Source of the DNA: CAYVXE01 sp964455375
GTDB lineage: Bacteria; Zhuqueibacterota; Zhuqueibacteria; Oceanimicrobiales; Oceanimicrobiaceae
NCBI GenBank assembly: GCA_964455375.1
Contig: CAYVXE010000185.1
Coordinates: 1-5,014, forward strand
DNA: 5,014 nt
Direction of reading: 5' to 3'
This document shows, piece by piece, positions 1 to 5,014 of this stretch. A program made the position numbers and the translations under genes. Under the pieces are notes generated by a model, which was given only the letters and a program-made list of their open reading frames with translations, did no database searches and was not told the DNA's origin. The first letter of the stretch is position 1, and each line of letters starts with the position of its first letter.

Positions 1-6
1 AAATAA

Positions 7-83
<77 letters not shown>

Positions 84-99
84 AAAATTAACGACCCAA

Positions 100-128
100 A
101 ATATAATCGATTCACACATAACAAGCAA
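100..128 (-). promoter_or_regulatory. Candidate sigma70-like promoter of the tRNA gene
   Basis: Read on the minus strand, a weak -35 TTGCTT (128-123) is followed by a 17-bp spacer and a good -10 TATATT (105-100). Transcription would start near 93, about 10 nt before the mature tRNA 5' end at 83, which is a normal leader length for a tRNA. The 78-bp gap between the kinase stop and the tRNA shows no GC-rich hairpin with a T-tract, so readthrough from the operon into the tRNA is also conceivable. The -10 is convincing and the -35 matches consensus at only three positions. Confidence 0.5.
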
Positions 129-161
129 GTTAATTTTTGTTTTACGATAAATTTGGCATGG

Positions 162-1658
162 CTAAGTAAAACGGGCCACGTCCTTAACTTCAGAAAGTTT
201 TTTGTGCTCGGGTTGATAGAGCCGAAATTTCACATTAAATTTTGTGCCAAGGTTCTGTACACTTTCGACCCCAATCTCACCATGATGTGCTTTCACGATG
301 CTTTTACAAATCGCTAAACCCAGTCCTGTGCCCTTTGTTCTACTTTTCACTGCATTGTTGCCGCGATAAAATCGCTTAAATATTTTGACGTAATCTTGCT
401 CATCGATGCCAATCCCTTCATCTTGCACCACAAGCTGTACGTCTCCGTTATCCACAGCTAAGGCAATCTCAATACATTTACCATCCGGTGTGTATTTTAT
501 CGCATTTTCAAGCAAATTGTCCACCAATTCGGCAAGGCGGTTCGAGTCCCCGAGAATCAGAGCTCCGGGATCGAGCCGTGTCCTTATAGTCAGGTGTTTT
601 TTCTGCGCATAAATGTCCGCGTGTCTAACCTGCATTGCACAAATTTGTGATAAATTGACCAATCCTCTTTTCGTTAGTAAATTTCCAGAATCAGCATGGG
701 CCAGGGTTAACAATTTTCCTACAATCTGTTCCATACGTTCCGACTCGTCCAATAGAATTTCAACGACGCGTTGATATTCGTCGGCAGAACGATCTTTCAT
801 CAAAATGACCTCGAGCTCACCCAGAATAACCGTTAATGGCGTTTTTAAGTGATGCGAAATATTTTGCAAGAAAAGAGTTTTCATTTGATTGGTTTCCTGC
901 AAGCGTTTGTTAAGCAAAGTTGTTTTTGCATGTAGTTTTTGGATACCCGCATGTTGCTCGTAAAGGGTATGCATCATTTGATTAAACGCGTCAGCCAACT
1001 GACCGACCTCGTCCCTGGATGATATAATTACATCGCCGGAATAACTGCCGGTAGTTATGATTTTGCGCATCTTTTGATGTAAGCTGGCAAGGGAATTGCT
1101 CATTTGCTTCGATACAATATGAATGAGCACGAGTCCAAGAAAAAAAGAACAAACCGCTACAAAAACGGTGTTGCGCCTAACGTTTTGCAAGATTTGATGC
1201 ACTTTTTGCAGACTGTATCCCAATAATAAATAACCGTACTTGACTTCATCTTGCGCCTTAATCTCGCGACACACCAGAATGATATCTGAGGTAAGCGTTA
1301 CAGAAGAGTCTGCAAAAACAGCGGCAGCAGAATGGTCAGCGAAGAATTCCGCTTTATAACCAGCGATCTGCGTTTCACTGGTGTCGAAAACTACGATATA
1401 CGAAATACTTGAATCCACCATTGCATATTGCAATGATTTTTGCAGCAGCCGATAGTCATGCTGGGCAAAGGCGTGGGCAATCGCTTCAGTGAATAATTCT
1501 GCGCTCTTGACCGCGTCATTTTTAGCTGAAAGCAACAACACTTGTTTTTCTTGGGCCGGAAAATAGAAATAGACCCACGTGAGCATAAAAGCAAGAGTCC
1601 CAAGGATAGGTATCGTGATCTTCAGACGAATGGGAAGATGTTGAAAATGGCGTATCAT
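162..1658 (-). CDS. Membrane sensor histidine kinase (HAMP-HisKA-HATPase), operon-terminal
   Basis: This 498-aa kinase of a two-component system senses a periplasmic signal and should phosphorylate the response regulator encoded at the head of the operon. It has TM1 at about 11-33, a periplasmic sensor of about 125 residues (34-160) resembling small Cache/CHASE8-type domains, and TM2 at about 162-183. A HAMP domain (184-236, with DEVGQLADAFNQM) leads into a HisKA helix pair at 257-325 with phospho-acceptor His269 in SHHLKTPL. The ATPase domain (about 370-482) has N-box N381/N385, G1 DEGIGI (413-418), F-box FKRFYR and G2 GTGLGL (443-448). All ATP-binding motifs are intact. The residue after His269 is His rather than the usual Glu/Asp, which is odd. 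The ATG at 1658 is chosen because AGGTT lies about 7-8 nt upstream; a TTG one codon earlier (1661) is the alternative. The gene follows the PBP-like gene after 27 nt. The ligand is unknown. Confidence 0.95.
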   Translation of the reverse strand: MIRHFQHLPIRLKITIPILGTLAFMLTWVYFYFPAQEKQVLLLSAKNDAVKSAELFTEAIAHAFAQHDYRLLQKSLQYAMVDSSISYIVVFDTSETQIAGYKAEFFADHSAAAVFADSSVTLTSDIILVCREIKAQDEVKYGYLLLGYSLQKVHQILQNVRRNTVFVAVCSFFLGLVLIHIVSKQMSNSLASLHQKMRKIITTGSYSGDVIISSRDEVGQLADAFNQMMHTLYEQHAGIQKLHAKTTLLNKRLQETNQMKTLFLQNISHHLKTPLTVILGELEVILMKDRSADEYQRVVEILLDESERMEQIVGKLLTLAHADSGNLLTKRGLVNLSQICAMQVRHADIYAQKKHLTIRTRLDPGALILGDSNRLAELVDNLLENAIKYTPDGKCIEIALAVDNGDVQLVVQDEGIGIDEQDYVKIFKRFYRGNNAVKSRTKGTGLGLAICKSIVKAHHGEIGVESVQNLGTKFNVKFRLYQPEHKKLSEVKDVARFT

Positions 1659-1665
1659 CAAATGT

Positions 1666-1670
1666 AACCT
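1666..1670 (-). promoter_or_regulatory. Ribosome binding site of the histidine kinase
   Basis: AGGTT on the minus strand (1670-1666) lies about 7-8 nt before the ATG at 1658. This spacing favours that ATG over the TTG at 1661 directly before it. The preceding bases are a C-run in the 27-nt gap after the upstream gene's stop. Confidence 0.5.
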
Positions 1671-1685
1671 GAGGGGGGTTGGCGG

Positions 1686-2162
1686 CTAATCATCAAATAA
1701 ATAGGAATAATGATAGCGTTGGCCAAGAATTGTTATACTGCGGATAGACTGTTTCGACAGTCTGACAAACACGTCCACTGGCAAAAAACCAATGGCGGCC
1801 TCATTTCTGATGAGGAATCGCGCAAACTTTTCGCTATCACTAAAGCTTTTCGGTGGCAATACGCGTTTACCTGTAAACACCAAACGCAACCAATGCTTCG
1901 TTAAAGAATAACTGCTTTGACCATACAATGATTTATAGAATTTGTCGCAGGCAGGACCATATTCAACCACCTGGCGGTTTTTTTTTGATGAAAGTCGATG
2001 TGGTGATGCACCCTTGAATATTTTTTTTAAATCATCGACTGACAGAGAGTCCATATCGCTAGTGTTCGATACCACAATAACATATTGGGCGTCAACACAT
2101 TGCGGAAAACAGCAGACAAATAGCATGACTGCCCAGAGAATATACACCGCTATTTTCTTCAT
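1686..2162 (-). CDS. Small exported PBP-like (PstS-superfamily) single-lobe protein
   Basis: This 158-aa exported protein begins with a signal peptide: MKK, a hydrophobic core at about 4-19, and likely cleavage after Ala25 (VDA|Q). The mature part has the pattern of short proteins often annotated as phosphate ABC transporter substrate-binding (PBP-like type). It shows VIVVSNTS at 28-35, then SLSVDDLKKIFKG (39-51), a central F-Y-K-S-L-Y-G segment (75-81), WLRLVFTGK (91-99), and near the end EAAIGFLPVD (121-130). At about 133 mature residues it is half the size of a full PstS, and no ABC permease or ATPase lies nearby. A sensory or ligand-presenting role for the adjacent kinase is therefore more likely than transport (inference). 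The start at 2162 is chosen because it opens a good signal peptide; upstream in-frame codons would overlap the porin gene. It lacks a clear SD. Phosphate as ligand is not established. Confidence 0.85.
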   Translation of the reverse strand: MKKIAVYILWAVMLFVCCFPQCVDAQYVIVVSNTSDMDSLSVDDLKKIFKGASPHRLSSKKNRQVVEYGPACDKFYKSLYGQSSYSLTKHWLRLVFTGKRVLPPKSFSDSEKFARFLIRNEAAIGFLPVDVFVRLSKQSIRSITILGQRYHYSYLFDD

Positions 2163-2190
2163 CACGAAGCTTTTCAATTTTAGGTGCAAA

Positions 2191-3261
2191 TTAGAATCCT
2201 TTAAATACATAAGAAAGGGTTGCAACGGCAAAAACCGAGGATTGGCCGGGATCATATTTTGATAAATGGAATTGCACTTCAGTTTTTAGCAAAACTTCCC
2301 GGACAAGATAGATACTCGTTCCCGCTGTTAGCACCTTTTCTACCCGAGCAGGAATATTTTTATCCAAGTCAAAGTAACTGAAACGCGCCAAAATGCTTTG
2401 GCGGTCGAACAGATGATAGACAACTTCACCATAAGCAGCGACGGCCTGTTGAGCTTTCCGTCGGTTTTCAACATACGCCAGCGAGCTAAACATGACTTCC
2501 GTGTTAACAAGCCAGCGCCTGTATTCATATTGCGCGTCAAAACCCAAGGCACTCTGTCGTGTATCTAAAGCCAAATCATTCCTATCTGTGTATAAGGAGG
2601 ACCCTAAGCGCAAATGCCATTTTGGAATTCCTGACATAACCCTCAGAGCCACACCCGCATCGCGGGTGTTCCATGTCTTAAAAAAATTGTTACCCCTGCC
2701 ATTGACCAGCAGAGCTTGTATTCTGAACTCTATTTTTTTGCTGGTAAATTCAGAATAGAATTGGAAACCGACCGAATTCTTGGCGTAAAACCGCTGTAAG
2801 TTATTGACAGGATTCCGGTGTTCACCGTAGATGACAGCCGGCAATTGGGTGGTGTGATAGGCCGGTGTGGCACTATTGATTTCATTGAAAATCCCAAAAG
2901 GTGTCAGAAACTTTCCTACACGCAGATTAAGATACCTGTACAAATCGAATTCAAGCCACACCTGTTCGATGCCAACAAAACCAATGGAATTGATAACCTG
3001 TTCATGGCTGACAGCCTCAGATTTCTTGTCCAGTTCCAAACCGGTGAAAAAGCGAAATCTCGGTGTGAACGCGAAATTGCTCATGATATACAAATTGAGA
3101 AGGCTGACATCAAGATCGTTCTCTAGAGAGTCGTGAGCACTACTTGCAGCTTTAACCGTGACGTACCCATAAGGGCCCAATAGCCTTTGGCCATGTGCGC
3201 CTTCGGCTAGACCCAAAAACATGCAAACAATAACGGTAATTCTCAGACAGTAGGATTTCAT
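2191..3261 (-). CDS. Outer-membrane beta-barrel porin-like protein (OprO/OprP-like)
   Basis: This 356-aa outer-membrane protein probably forms a beta-barrel channel or scaffold. A signal peptide covers residues 1-24, with likely cleavage at AHG|Q. The mature chain alternates hydrophobic and polar residues in many aromatic-rich strands, for example RFRFFTGLEL (68-77), VWLEFDLYRYLNLRVGKF (101-118) and the last strand VATLSYVFKGF. It ends in Phe, the classical barrel-assembly signal. The block LRVGKFLTPFGIFNE (113-127) is typical of porins in the phosphate-selective O/P-like and related FCB families. The start at 3261 overlaps the regulator stop as ATGA, implying translational coupling; GAGG sits 11 nt upstream inside the regulator gene. 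An in-frame start farther upstream would lie inside the regulator gene and spoil the signal peptide. Substrate selectivity cannot be read from the sequence; proximity to the PBP-like gene suggests a shared small solute (inference). Confidence 0.88.
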   Translation of the reverse strand: MKSYCLRITVIVCMFLGLAEGAHGQRLLGPYGYVTVKAASSAHDSLENDLDVSLLNLYIMSNFAFTPRFRFFTGLELDKKSEAVSHEQVINSIGFVGIEQVWLEFDLYRYLNLRVGKFLTPFGIFNEINSATPAYHTTQLPAVIYGEHRNPVNNLQRFYAKNSVGFQFYSEFTSKKIEFRIQALLVNGRGNNFFKTWNTRDAGVALRVMSGIPKWHLRLGSSLYTDRNDLALDTRQSALGFDAQYEYRRWLVNTEVMFSSLAYVENRRKAQQAVAAYGEVVYHLFDRQSILARFSYFDLDKNIPARVEKVLTAGTSIYLVREVLLKTEVQFHLSKYDPGQSSVFAVATLSYVFKGF

Positions 3262-3938
3262 GGGTTCATGACCCTCATAATATAACCGACTCCCCTGACA
3301 GTATGAATGAGGGGATGTTTTGAGCCGCAATTCAGTTTATTTCGCAGACGATTGATATAAACTTCTAAGATATTTGTGTTTGTTTGAAAAATTGTGCCCC
3401 ACACATGTTCGGAAATCTCGGTTTTGGTAACCACTTTCTCTGCATTCTGGATAAGATAATGCAACAATGTAAATTCACGTGCGGACAAAACAATAGTACT
3501 CTCTCCCCGCGTGACATTTCGGGTGGTTAATTCAATTTTCAGATCATCCATTTGCAAGCCAGGTTTTTCAGGAAAGCGCGAAGCTCGGCGCAACATGGCC
3601 CGAATGCGCGCAAGAAGTTCACTAAACAAAAATGGCTTAACGATGTAATCATCAACACCATTATCCAGGGCAGTGACCAGATCGGTTGTGTGCTCTTTAC
3701 AGGTCAACATGATAATTGGAGTTTTCAGACCATTTTTGCGCCACTGTCTGCACAATTCCAGACCGCTTACATCAGGCATTAGCCAATCCAACAAGATGAG
3801 GTCATAGTCATTGCAGGAAACCAAATAATCACCGTTGTCCGCATTTGTAGCGATATCCGCGATGTATCCTGCTTCTTTTAACCCCTTTTGCAGAAAACTG
3901 GCTACCCTAACCTCATCTTCGACAACAAGTACCCTCAC
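3258..3938 (-). CDS. OmpR/PhoB-family response regulator
   Basis: This 226-aa cytoplasmic transcription factor has an N-terminal receiver domain (1-117). It shows acidic pocket E7/D8, phospho-acceptor Asp51 in LILLDWLMPD, conserved Thr79 and Lys101 in the KPF motif. The C-terminal winged-helix DNA-binding domain (about 128-221) contains LSAREFTLLHYL, the recognition-helix segment TNILEVYINRLRNKL and the wing signature TVRGVGY. All key residues are intact. By eye the sequence is closer to the CusR/QseB type than to classical PhoB, so no gene name is given. It uses a GTG start at 3938, supported by AGGTGG four nt upstream. It heads the operon and shares ATGA with the porin gene. Its cognate kinase is most likely the fourth gene of the operon. 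The phased hexamers at 4018-4075 are its most plausible binding site. Confidence 0.96.
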   Translation of the reverse strand: MRVLVVEDEVRVASFLQKGLKEAGYIADIATNADNGDYLVSCNDYDLILLDWLMPDVSGLELCRQWRKNGLKTPIIMLTCKEHTTDLVTALDNGVDDYIVKPFLFSELLARIRAMLRRASRFPEKPGLQMDDLKIELTTRNVTRGESTIVLSAREFTLLHYLIQNAEKVVTKTEISEHVWGTIFQTNTNILEVYINRLRNKLNCGSKHPLIHTVRGVGYIMRVMNP

Positions 3939-3942
3939 AGAC

Positions 3943-3948
3943 CCACCT
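3943..3948 (-). promoter_or_regulatory. Ribosome binding site deciding the GTG start of the response regulator
   Basis: AGGTGG on the minus strand (3948-3943) is placed 4 nt before the GTG at 3938. This strong SD supports the non-ATG start, which also gives the canonical receiver N-terminus MRVLVVEDE with no missing residues. Confidence 0.75.
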
Positions 3949-3974
3949 ATCTTATTATCTAAAAAAAACCATGA

Positions 3975-4002
3975 AAAATAGTTACTTCAGGATATTTGAC
4001 AA
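3975..4002 (-). promoter_or_regulatory. Candidate promoter of the four-gene operon
   Basis: On the minus strand, -35 TTGTCA (4002-3997, five of six consensus positions) is separated by 16 bp from -10 TATTTT (3980-3975, four of six). Transcription would begin near 3968, giving a leader of about 30 nt that begins in or near a T8 tract and includes the SD. The hexamer array starts about 15 bp upstream of this -35, a common position for an activator or autoregulator. Consensus matches only; not proven. Confidence 0.5.
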
Positions 4003-4017
4003 CACAAAAATCTCACA

Positions 4018-4075
4018 TTAACGTTTTTTAATGTTTCTAAACGAAAATTAATATTACGTTAACGATAAATTAACA
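4018..4075 (+). repeat. Six phased TTAAYG-like direct repeats, probable response-regulator operator
   Basis: Six hexamers occur in the same orientation: TTAACG (4018), TTAATG (4028), TAAACG (4038), TTAATA (4048), TTAACG (4059) and TTAACA (4070). Start-to-start intervals are 10, 10, 10, 11 and 11 bp, so all face the same side of the helix. Tandem hexamers with a 10-11 bp period are the known binding geometry of OmpR/PhoB-type regulators; B. subtilis PhoP boxes are TTAACA-like. Three adjacent dimer sites would be accommodated. The array lies in the divergent region directly upstream of the regulator's own gene. Binding by that regulator is inference, and the local AT-richness makes the weaker units (4038, 4048) less certain. 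Confidence 0.65.
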
Positions 4076-4085
4076 CAATATGCTC

Positions 4086-4091
4086 TATATT
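4086..4091 (+). promoter_or_regulatory. Candidate -10 element for the divergent secreted-protein gene
   Basis: TATATT lies 10 bp after the last hexamer TTAACA (4070-4075), with no good -35 at normal spacing. PhoB-activated promoters such as E. coli phoA have this layout: the box replaces the -35 and ends about 10 bp before the -10. Transcription would begin near 4098. A second AT-rich candidate, TATATAAA at 4102-4109, also exists, so the exact -10 is uncertain. Confidence 0.4.
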
Positions 4092-4142
4092 AGTAATGTG
4101 GTATATAAATAGTTTTTAAGGGAAAAGAGAAAGGGAAAAACA

Positions 4143-4214
4143 GGTTTGACGACGTCTGGAATTCATAAATCGTCAATCAAATAATCGCATGTCGCCTTAA
4201 TAGGCCTTCAAACC
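4143..4214 (+). other. Complementary segments able to form alternative RNA stems in the leader
   Basis: GGTTTGA (4143-4149) is perfectly complementary to TCAAACC (4208-4214), enclosing about 58 nt. Inside, GCCT (4194-4197) and AGGC (4202-4205) form a small TAAT-loop hairpin, and CGAC (4150-4153) can pair with GTCG (4191-4194), sharing one base with that hairpin. A competing 7-bp inverted repeat, TTGACGA (4146-4152) with TCGTCAA (4170-4176), shares TTGA with the outer stem, so the two pairings exclude each other. This is seen directly. A switching RNA is inference, and a dyad protein-binding site is an alternative for the inner repeat. Confidence 0.3.
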
Positions 4215-4366
4215 AAACCCAAACCCAAAGTAGCAATTATTTTCAAGTAAACAACTTTACACTTAATAGTCAAGTAATTTCTTGTTTTTTCTCTCACCGC
4301 AATGACGGCGCTCCATGCGAGTTTCTTGCGTGGTTTCATGTTGTTGCCCAAAATATAAACTTTTAT

Positions 4367-4372
4367 GAGGAG
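4367..4372 (+). promoter_or_regulatory. Ribosome binding site deciding the start at 4380
   Basis: GAGGAG is 7 nt before the ATG at 4380. An in-frame ATG at 4365 has no SD and overlaps this site, so 4380 is the preferred start. Confidence 0.8.
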
Positions 4373-4379
4373 AGTACAG

Positions 4380-5014
4380 ATGAGCAATCTTAAGATAATC
4401 ATGTCACGGATGGTCTGGGTATTATTTTTTCTCCCTACGATTGTCTTCTCACAGAGCCAGATAACATTCAATTCCACGGATGATGCTACTGTTCGTTCGT
4501 CAAACCCCACAACAAATCAAGGAAACTCCAATCGTCTGCAGGTGCGTAATACACGAGCAGCAGAAACGAACAGTTATCTGAAATTCAATGTAACAGGCAT
4601 TACGGGTGCCGTCACCAATGCAGTGCTGCGGCTCGAGGTTTTGAATGCCAGCGATGATGGTGGTTCGCTTTTCACGGTTTCCAACGCCTGGGATGAAGGC
4701 TCCATCACCTGGGACAATGCCCCGGCCATTGCTGGTGCGTCAATTACCAATATAGGAACGGTTTCAAACGGCCAGATCGTTGAAATCGATCTAACCTCAC
4801 TGATTACCACGGATGGCACATACAGCCTTGCCATCCAAAACAATTCCTCCGATCAGGTGATCTATAGTTCAAAGGAAGGAGGCACACCTCCTGAACTTAT
4901 TATCGACTTTACCAGCAATCAACCACCGGTTGCAAATGCTGGTCCTGACCAAACCGTCGACGATTTGGATAATTCCGGAGATGAACCCGTCACCCTCGAC
5001 GCCAGTGCTTCATC
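4380..5014 (+). CDS. Secreted DNRLRE/CBM96-like and PKD-domain protein, 3' end beyond window
   Basis: The first 211 residues of an exported protein are visible; no stop occurs before the window edge. Residues 1-24 form a signal peptide with hydrophobic core MVWVLFFLPTIVFS and likely cleavage near FS|Q. Residues about 28-177 match the DNRLRE/CBM96-like beta-sandwich pattern: DDATVRSSNPTTNQGNS, then YLKFNVTGI, AVLRLEV, W-D-E-G-S-I-T-W-D-N-A-P (104-115), VEIDLTSLI, and PPELII near its end. A linker NQPPVANAGPDQTV (180-193) then opens a PKD-like repeat. Such domains bind polysaccharide or build extracellular adhesive proteins, usually beside a catalytic or further repeat region that would lie downstream. 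The DNA looks GC-richer than the leader. It is divergent from the operon and may be a target of its regulator (inference). Catalytic function cannot be judged from this part. Confidence 0.85.
   Translation, partial: MSNLKIIMSRMVWVLFFLPTIVFSQSQITFNSTDDATVRSSNPTTNQGNSNRLQVRNTRAAETNSYLKFNVTGITGAVTNAVLRLEVLNASDDGGSLFTVSNAWDEGSITWDNAPAIAGASITNIGTVSNGQIVEIDLTSLITTDGTYSLAIQNNSSDQVIYSSKEGGTPPELIIDFTSNQPPVANAGPDQTVDDLDNSGDEPVTLDASAS

Larger units (their letters stand above)
4098..4379 (+). other. Long 5' leader region of the secreted-protein gene, no convincing gene
   Basis: About 280 bp separate the candidate plus-strand start site from the coding start at 4380. No coding sequence on either strand is convincing. 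The stretch holds a purine-rich G/A segment (4119-4144), several complementary segments (4143-4214), a C-tract repeat (4205-4226), a weak CAAG/CTTG hairpin followed by T6 (4271-4290) and a bulged CGCA-TG/CA-TGCG hairpin (4298-4319). I do not recognise a known riboswitch class. It may be a regulatory leader, or the true promoter may lie closer to the gene. Confidence 0.35.

Noticed and set aside
2191..3330. Longer N-terminus for the porin-like protein starting at 3330
   Set aside because: The extra 23 residues would lie within the regulator gene and push the signal peptide inward; the ATGA-coupled start at 3261 gives a normal signal peptide.
3258..3938. Naming the regulator and kinase PhoB/PhoR because of the PBP-like neighbour and PhoP-like hexamers
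   Set aside because: The regulator looks closer to CusR/QseB types, no pst genes are present, and phosphate binding is not shown by the PBP-like sequence.
4271..4290. CAAG-TAATTT-CTTG hairpin followed by T6, resembling an intrinsic terminator
   Set aside because: The stem is only 4 bp and AT-rich, too weak to call; at most it could weaken transcription of the leader.
4302..4358. 18-codon plus-strand frame just upstream of the secreted-protein gene
   Set aside because: It could be a leader peptide, but there is no SD before its ATG, and the codon content shows no attenuation-type bias.
4208..4510. Minus-strand open frame of 100 codons over the leader and the start of the secreted-protein gene
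   Set aside because: It has no SD or recognisable domain, lies antisense to a well-supported signal peptide and SD, and its composition looks like chance in a low-complexity leader.
4574..4843. Minus-strand open frame of 89 codons inside the secreted-protein gene
   Set aside because: It is antisense to a clear DNRLRE/CBM96-like domain and has no independent support.

Overview
The window is about 5 kb of chromosomal-type DNA of moderate AT content. It holds one complete minus-strand signalling operon, a tRNA gene downstream of it, and the 5' part of a divergently transcribed secreted-protein gene. The organism looks like a Gram-negative bacterium: it has an outer-membrane beta-barrel protein with a C-terminal Phe and a periplasmic binding-protein-like gene. 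The DNRLRE/CBM96-like plus PKD-like secreted protein suggests the FCB side of the tree (Calditrichota, KSB1, Ignavibacteria or Bacteroidota type). That placement is an inference of low to moderate confidence. Shine-Dalgarno (SD) sequences are clear for three of the five coding genes, and the tRNA encodes its own CCA.

Layout. Positions 7-83 (minus) are a CAU-anticodon tRNA, most likely tRNA-Ile2, with its own sigma70-like promoter. Positions 162-3938 (minus) are a tight four-gene operon. In transcription order it encodes an OmpR-family response regulator (GTG start, 3938), an outer-membrane porin-like protein (ATGA overlap with the regulator), a small exported PBP-like protein (29 nt spacer before its start) and a membrane histidine kinase (27 nt spacer). 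The regulator and kinase are therefore separated by an outer-membrane protein and a periplasmic protein. I see no convincing terminator between the kinase and the tRNA.

Positions 3939-4379 are a divergent intergenic region of 441 bp. Its main feature is six TTAAYG-like hexamers at 10-11 bp intervals (4018-4075). This is the geometry expected for an OmpR/PhoB-type winged-helix regulator. The array lies between a plausible minus-strand promoter for the operon and a -10-like element for the plus strand, 10 bp beyond the last hexamer. A long plus-strand leader (about 280 nt) with complementary segments then runs to the gene at 4380.

Positions 4380-5014 (plus) are the first 211 codons of a secreted protein with a DNRLRE/CBM96-like beta-sandwich followed by the start of a PKD-like domain. 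It is cut off by the window edge.

Working model (inference): the exported PBP-like protein detects a small ligand that enters through the porin and passes the signal to the kinase's periplasmic sensor. The kinase phosphorylates the regulator, which binds the phased hexamers and controls its own operon and the divergent secreted-protein gene. The ligand is not determinable from sequence alone.
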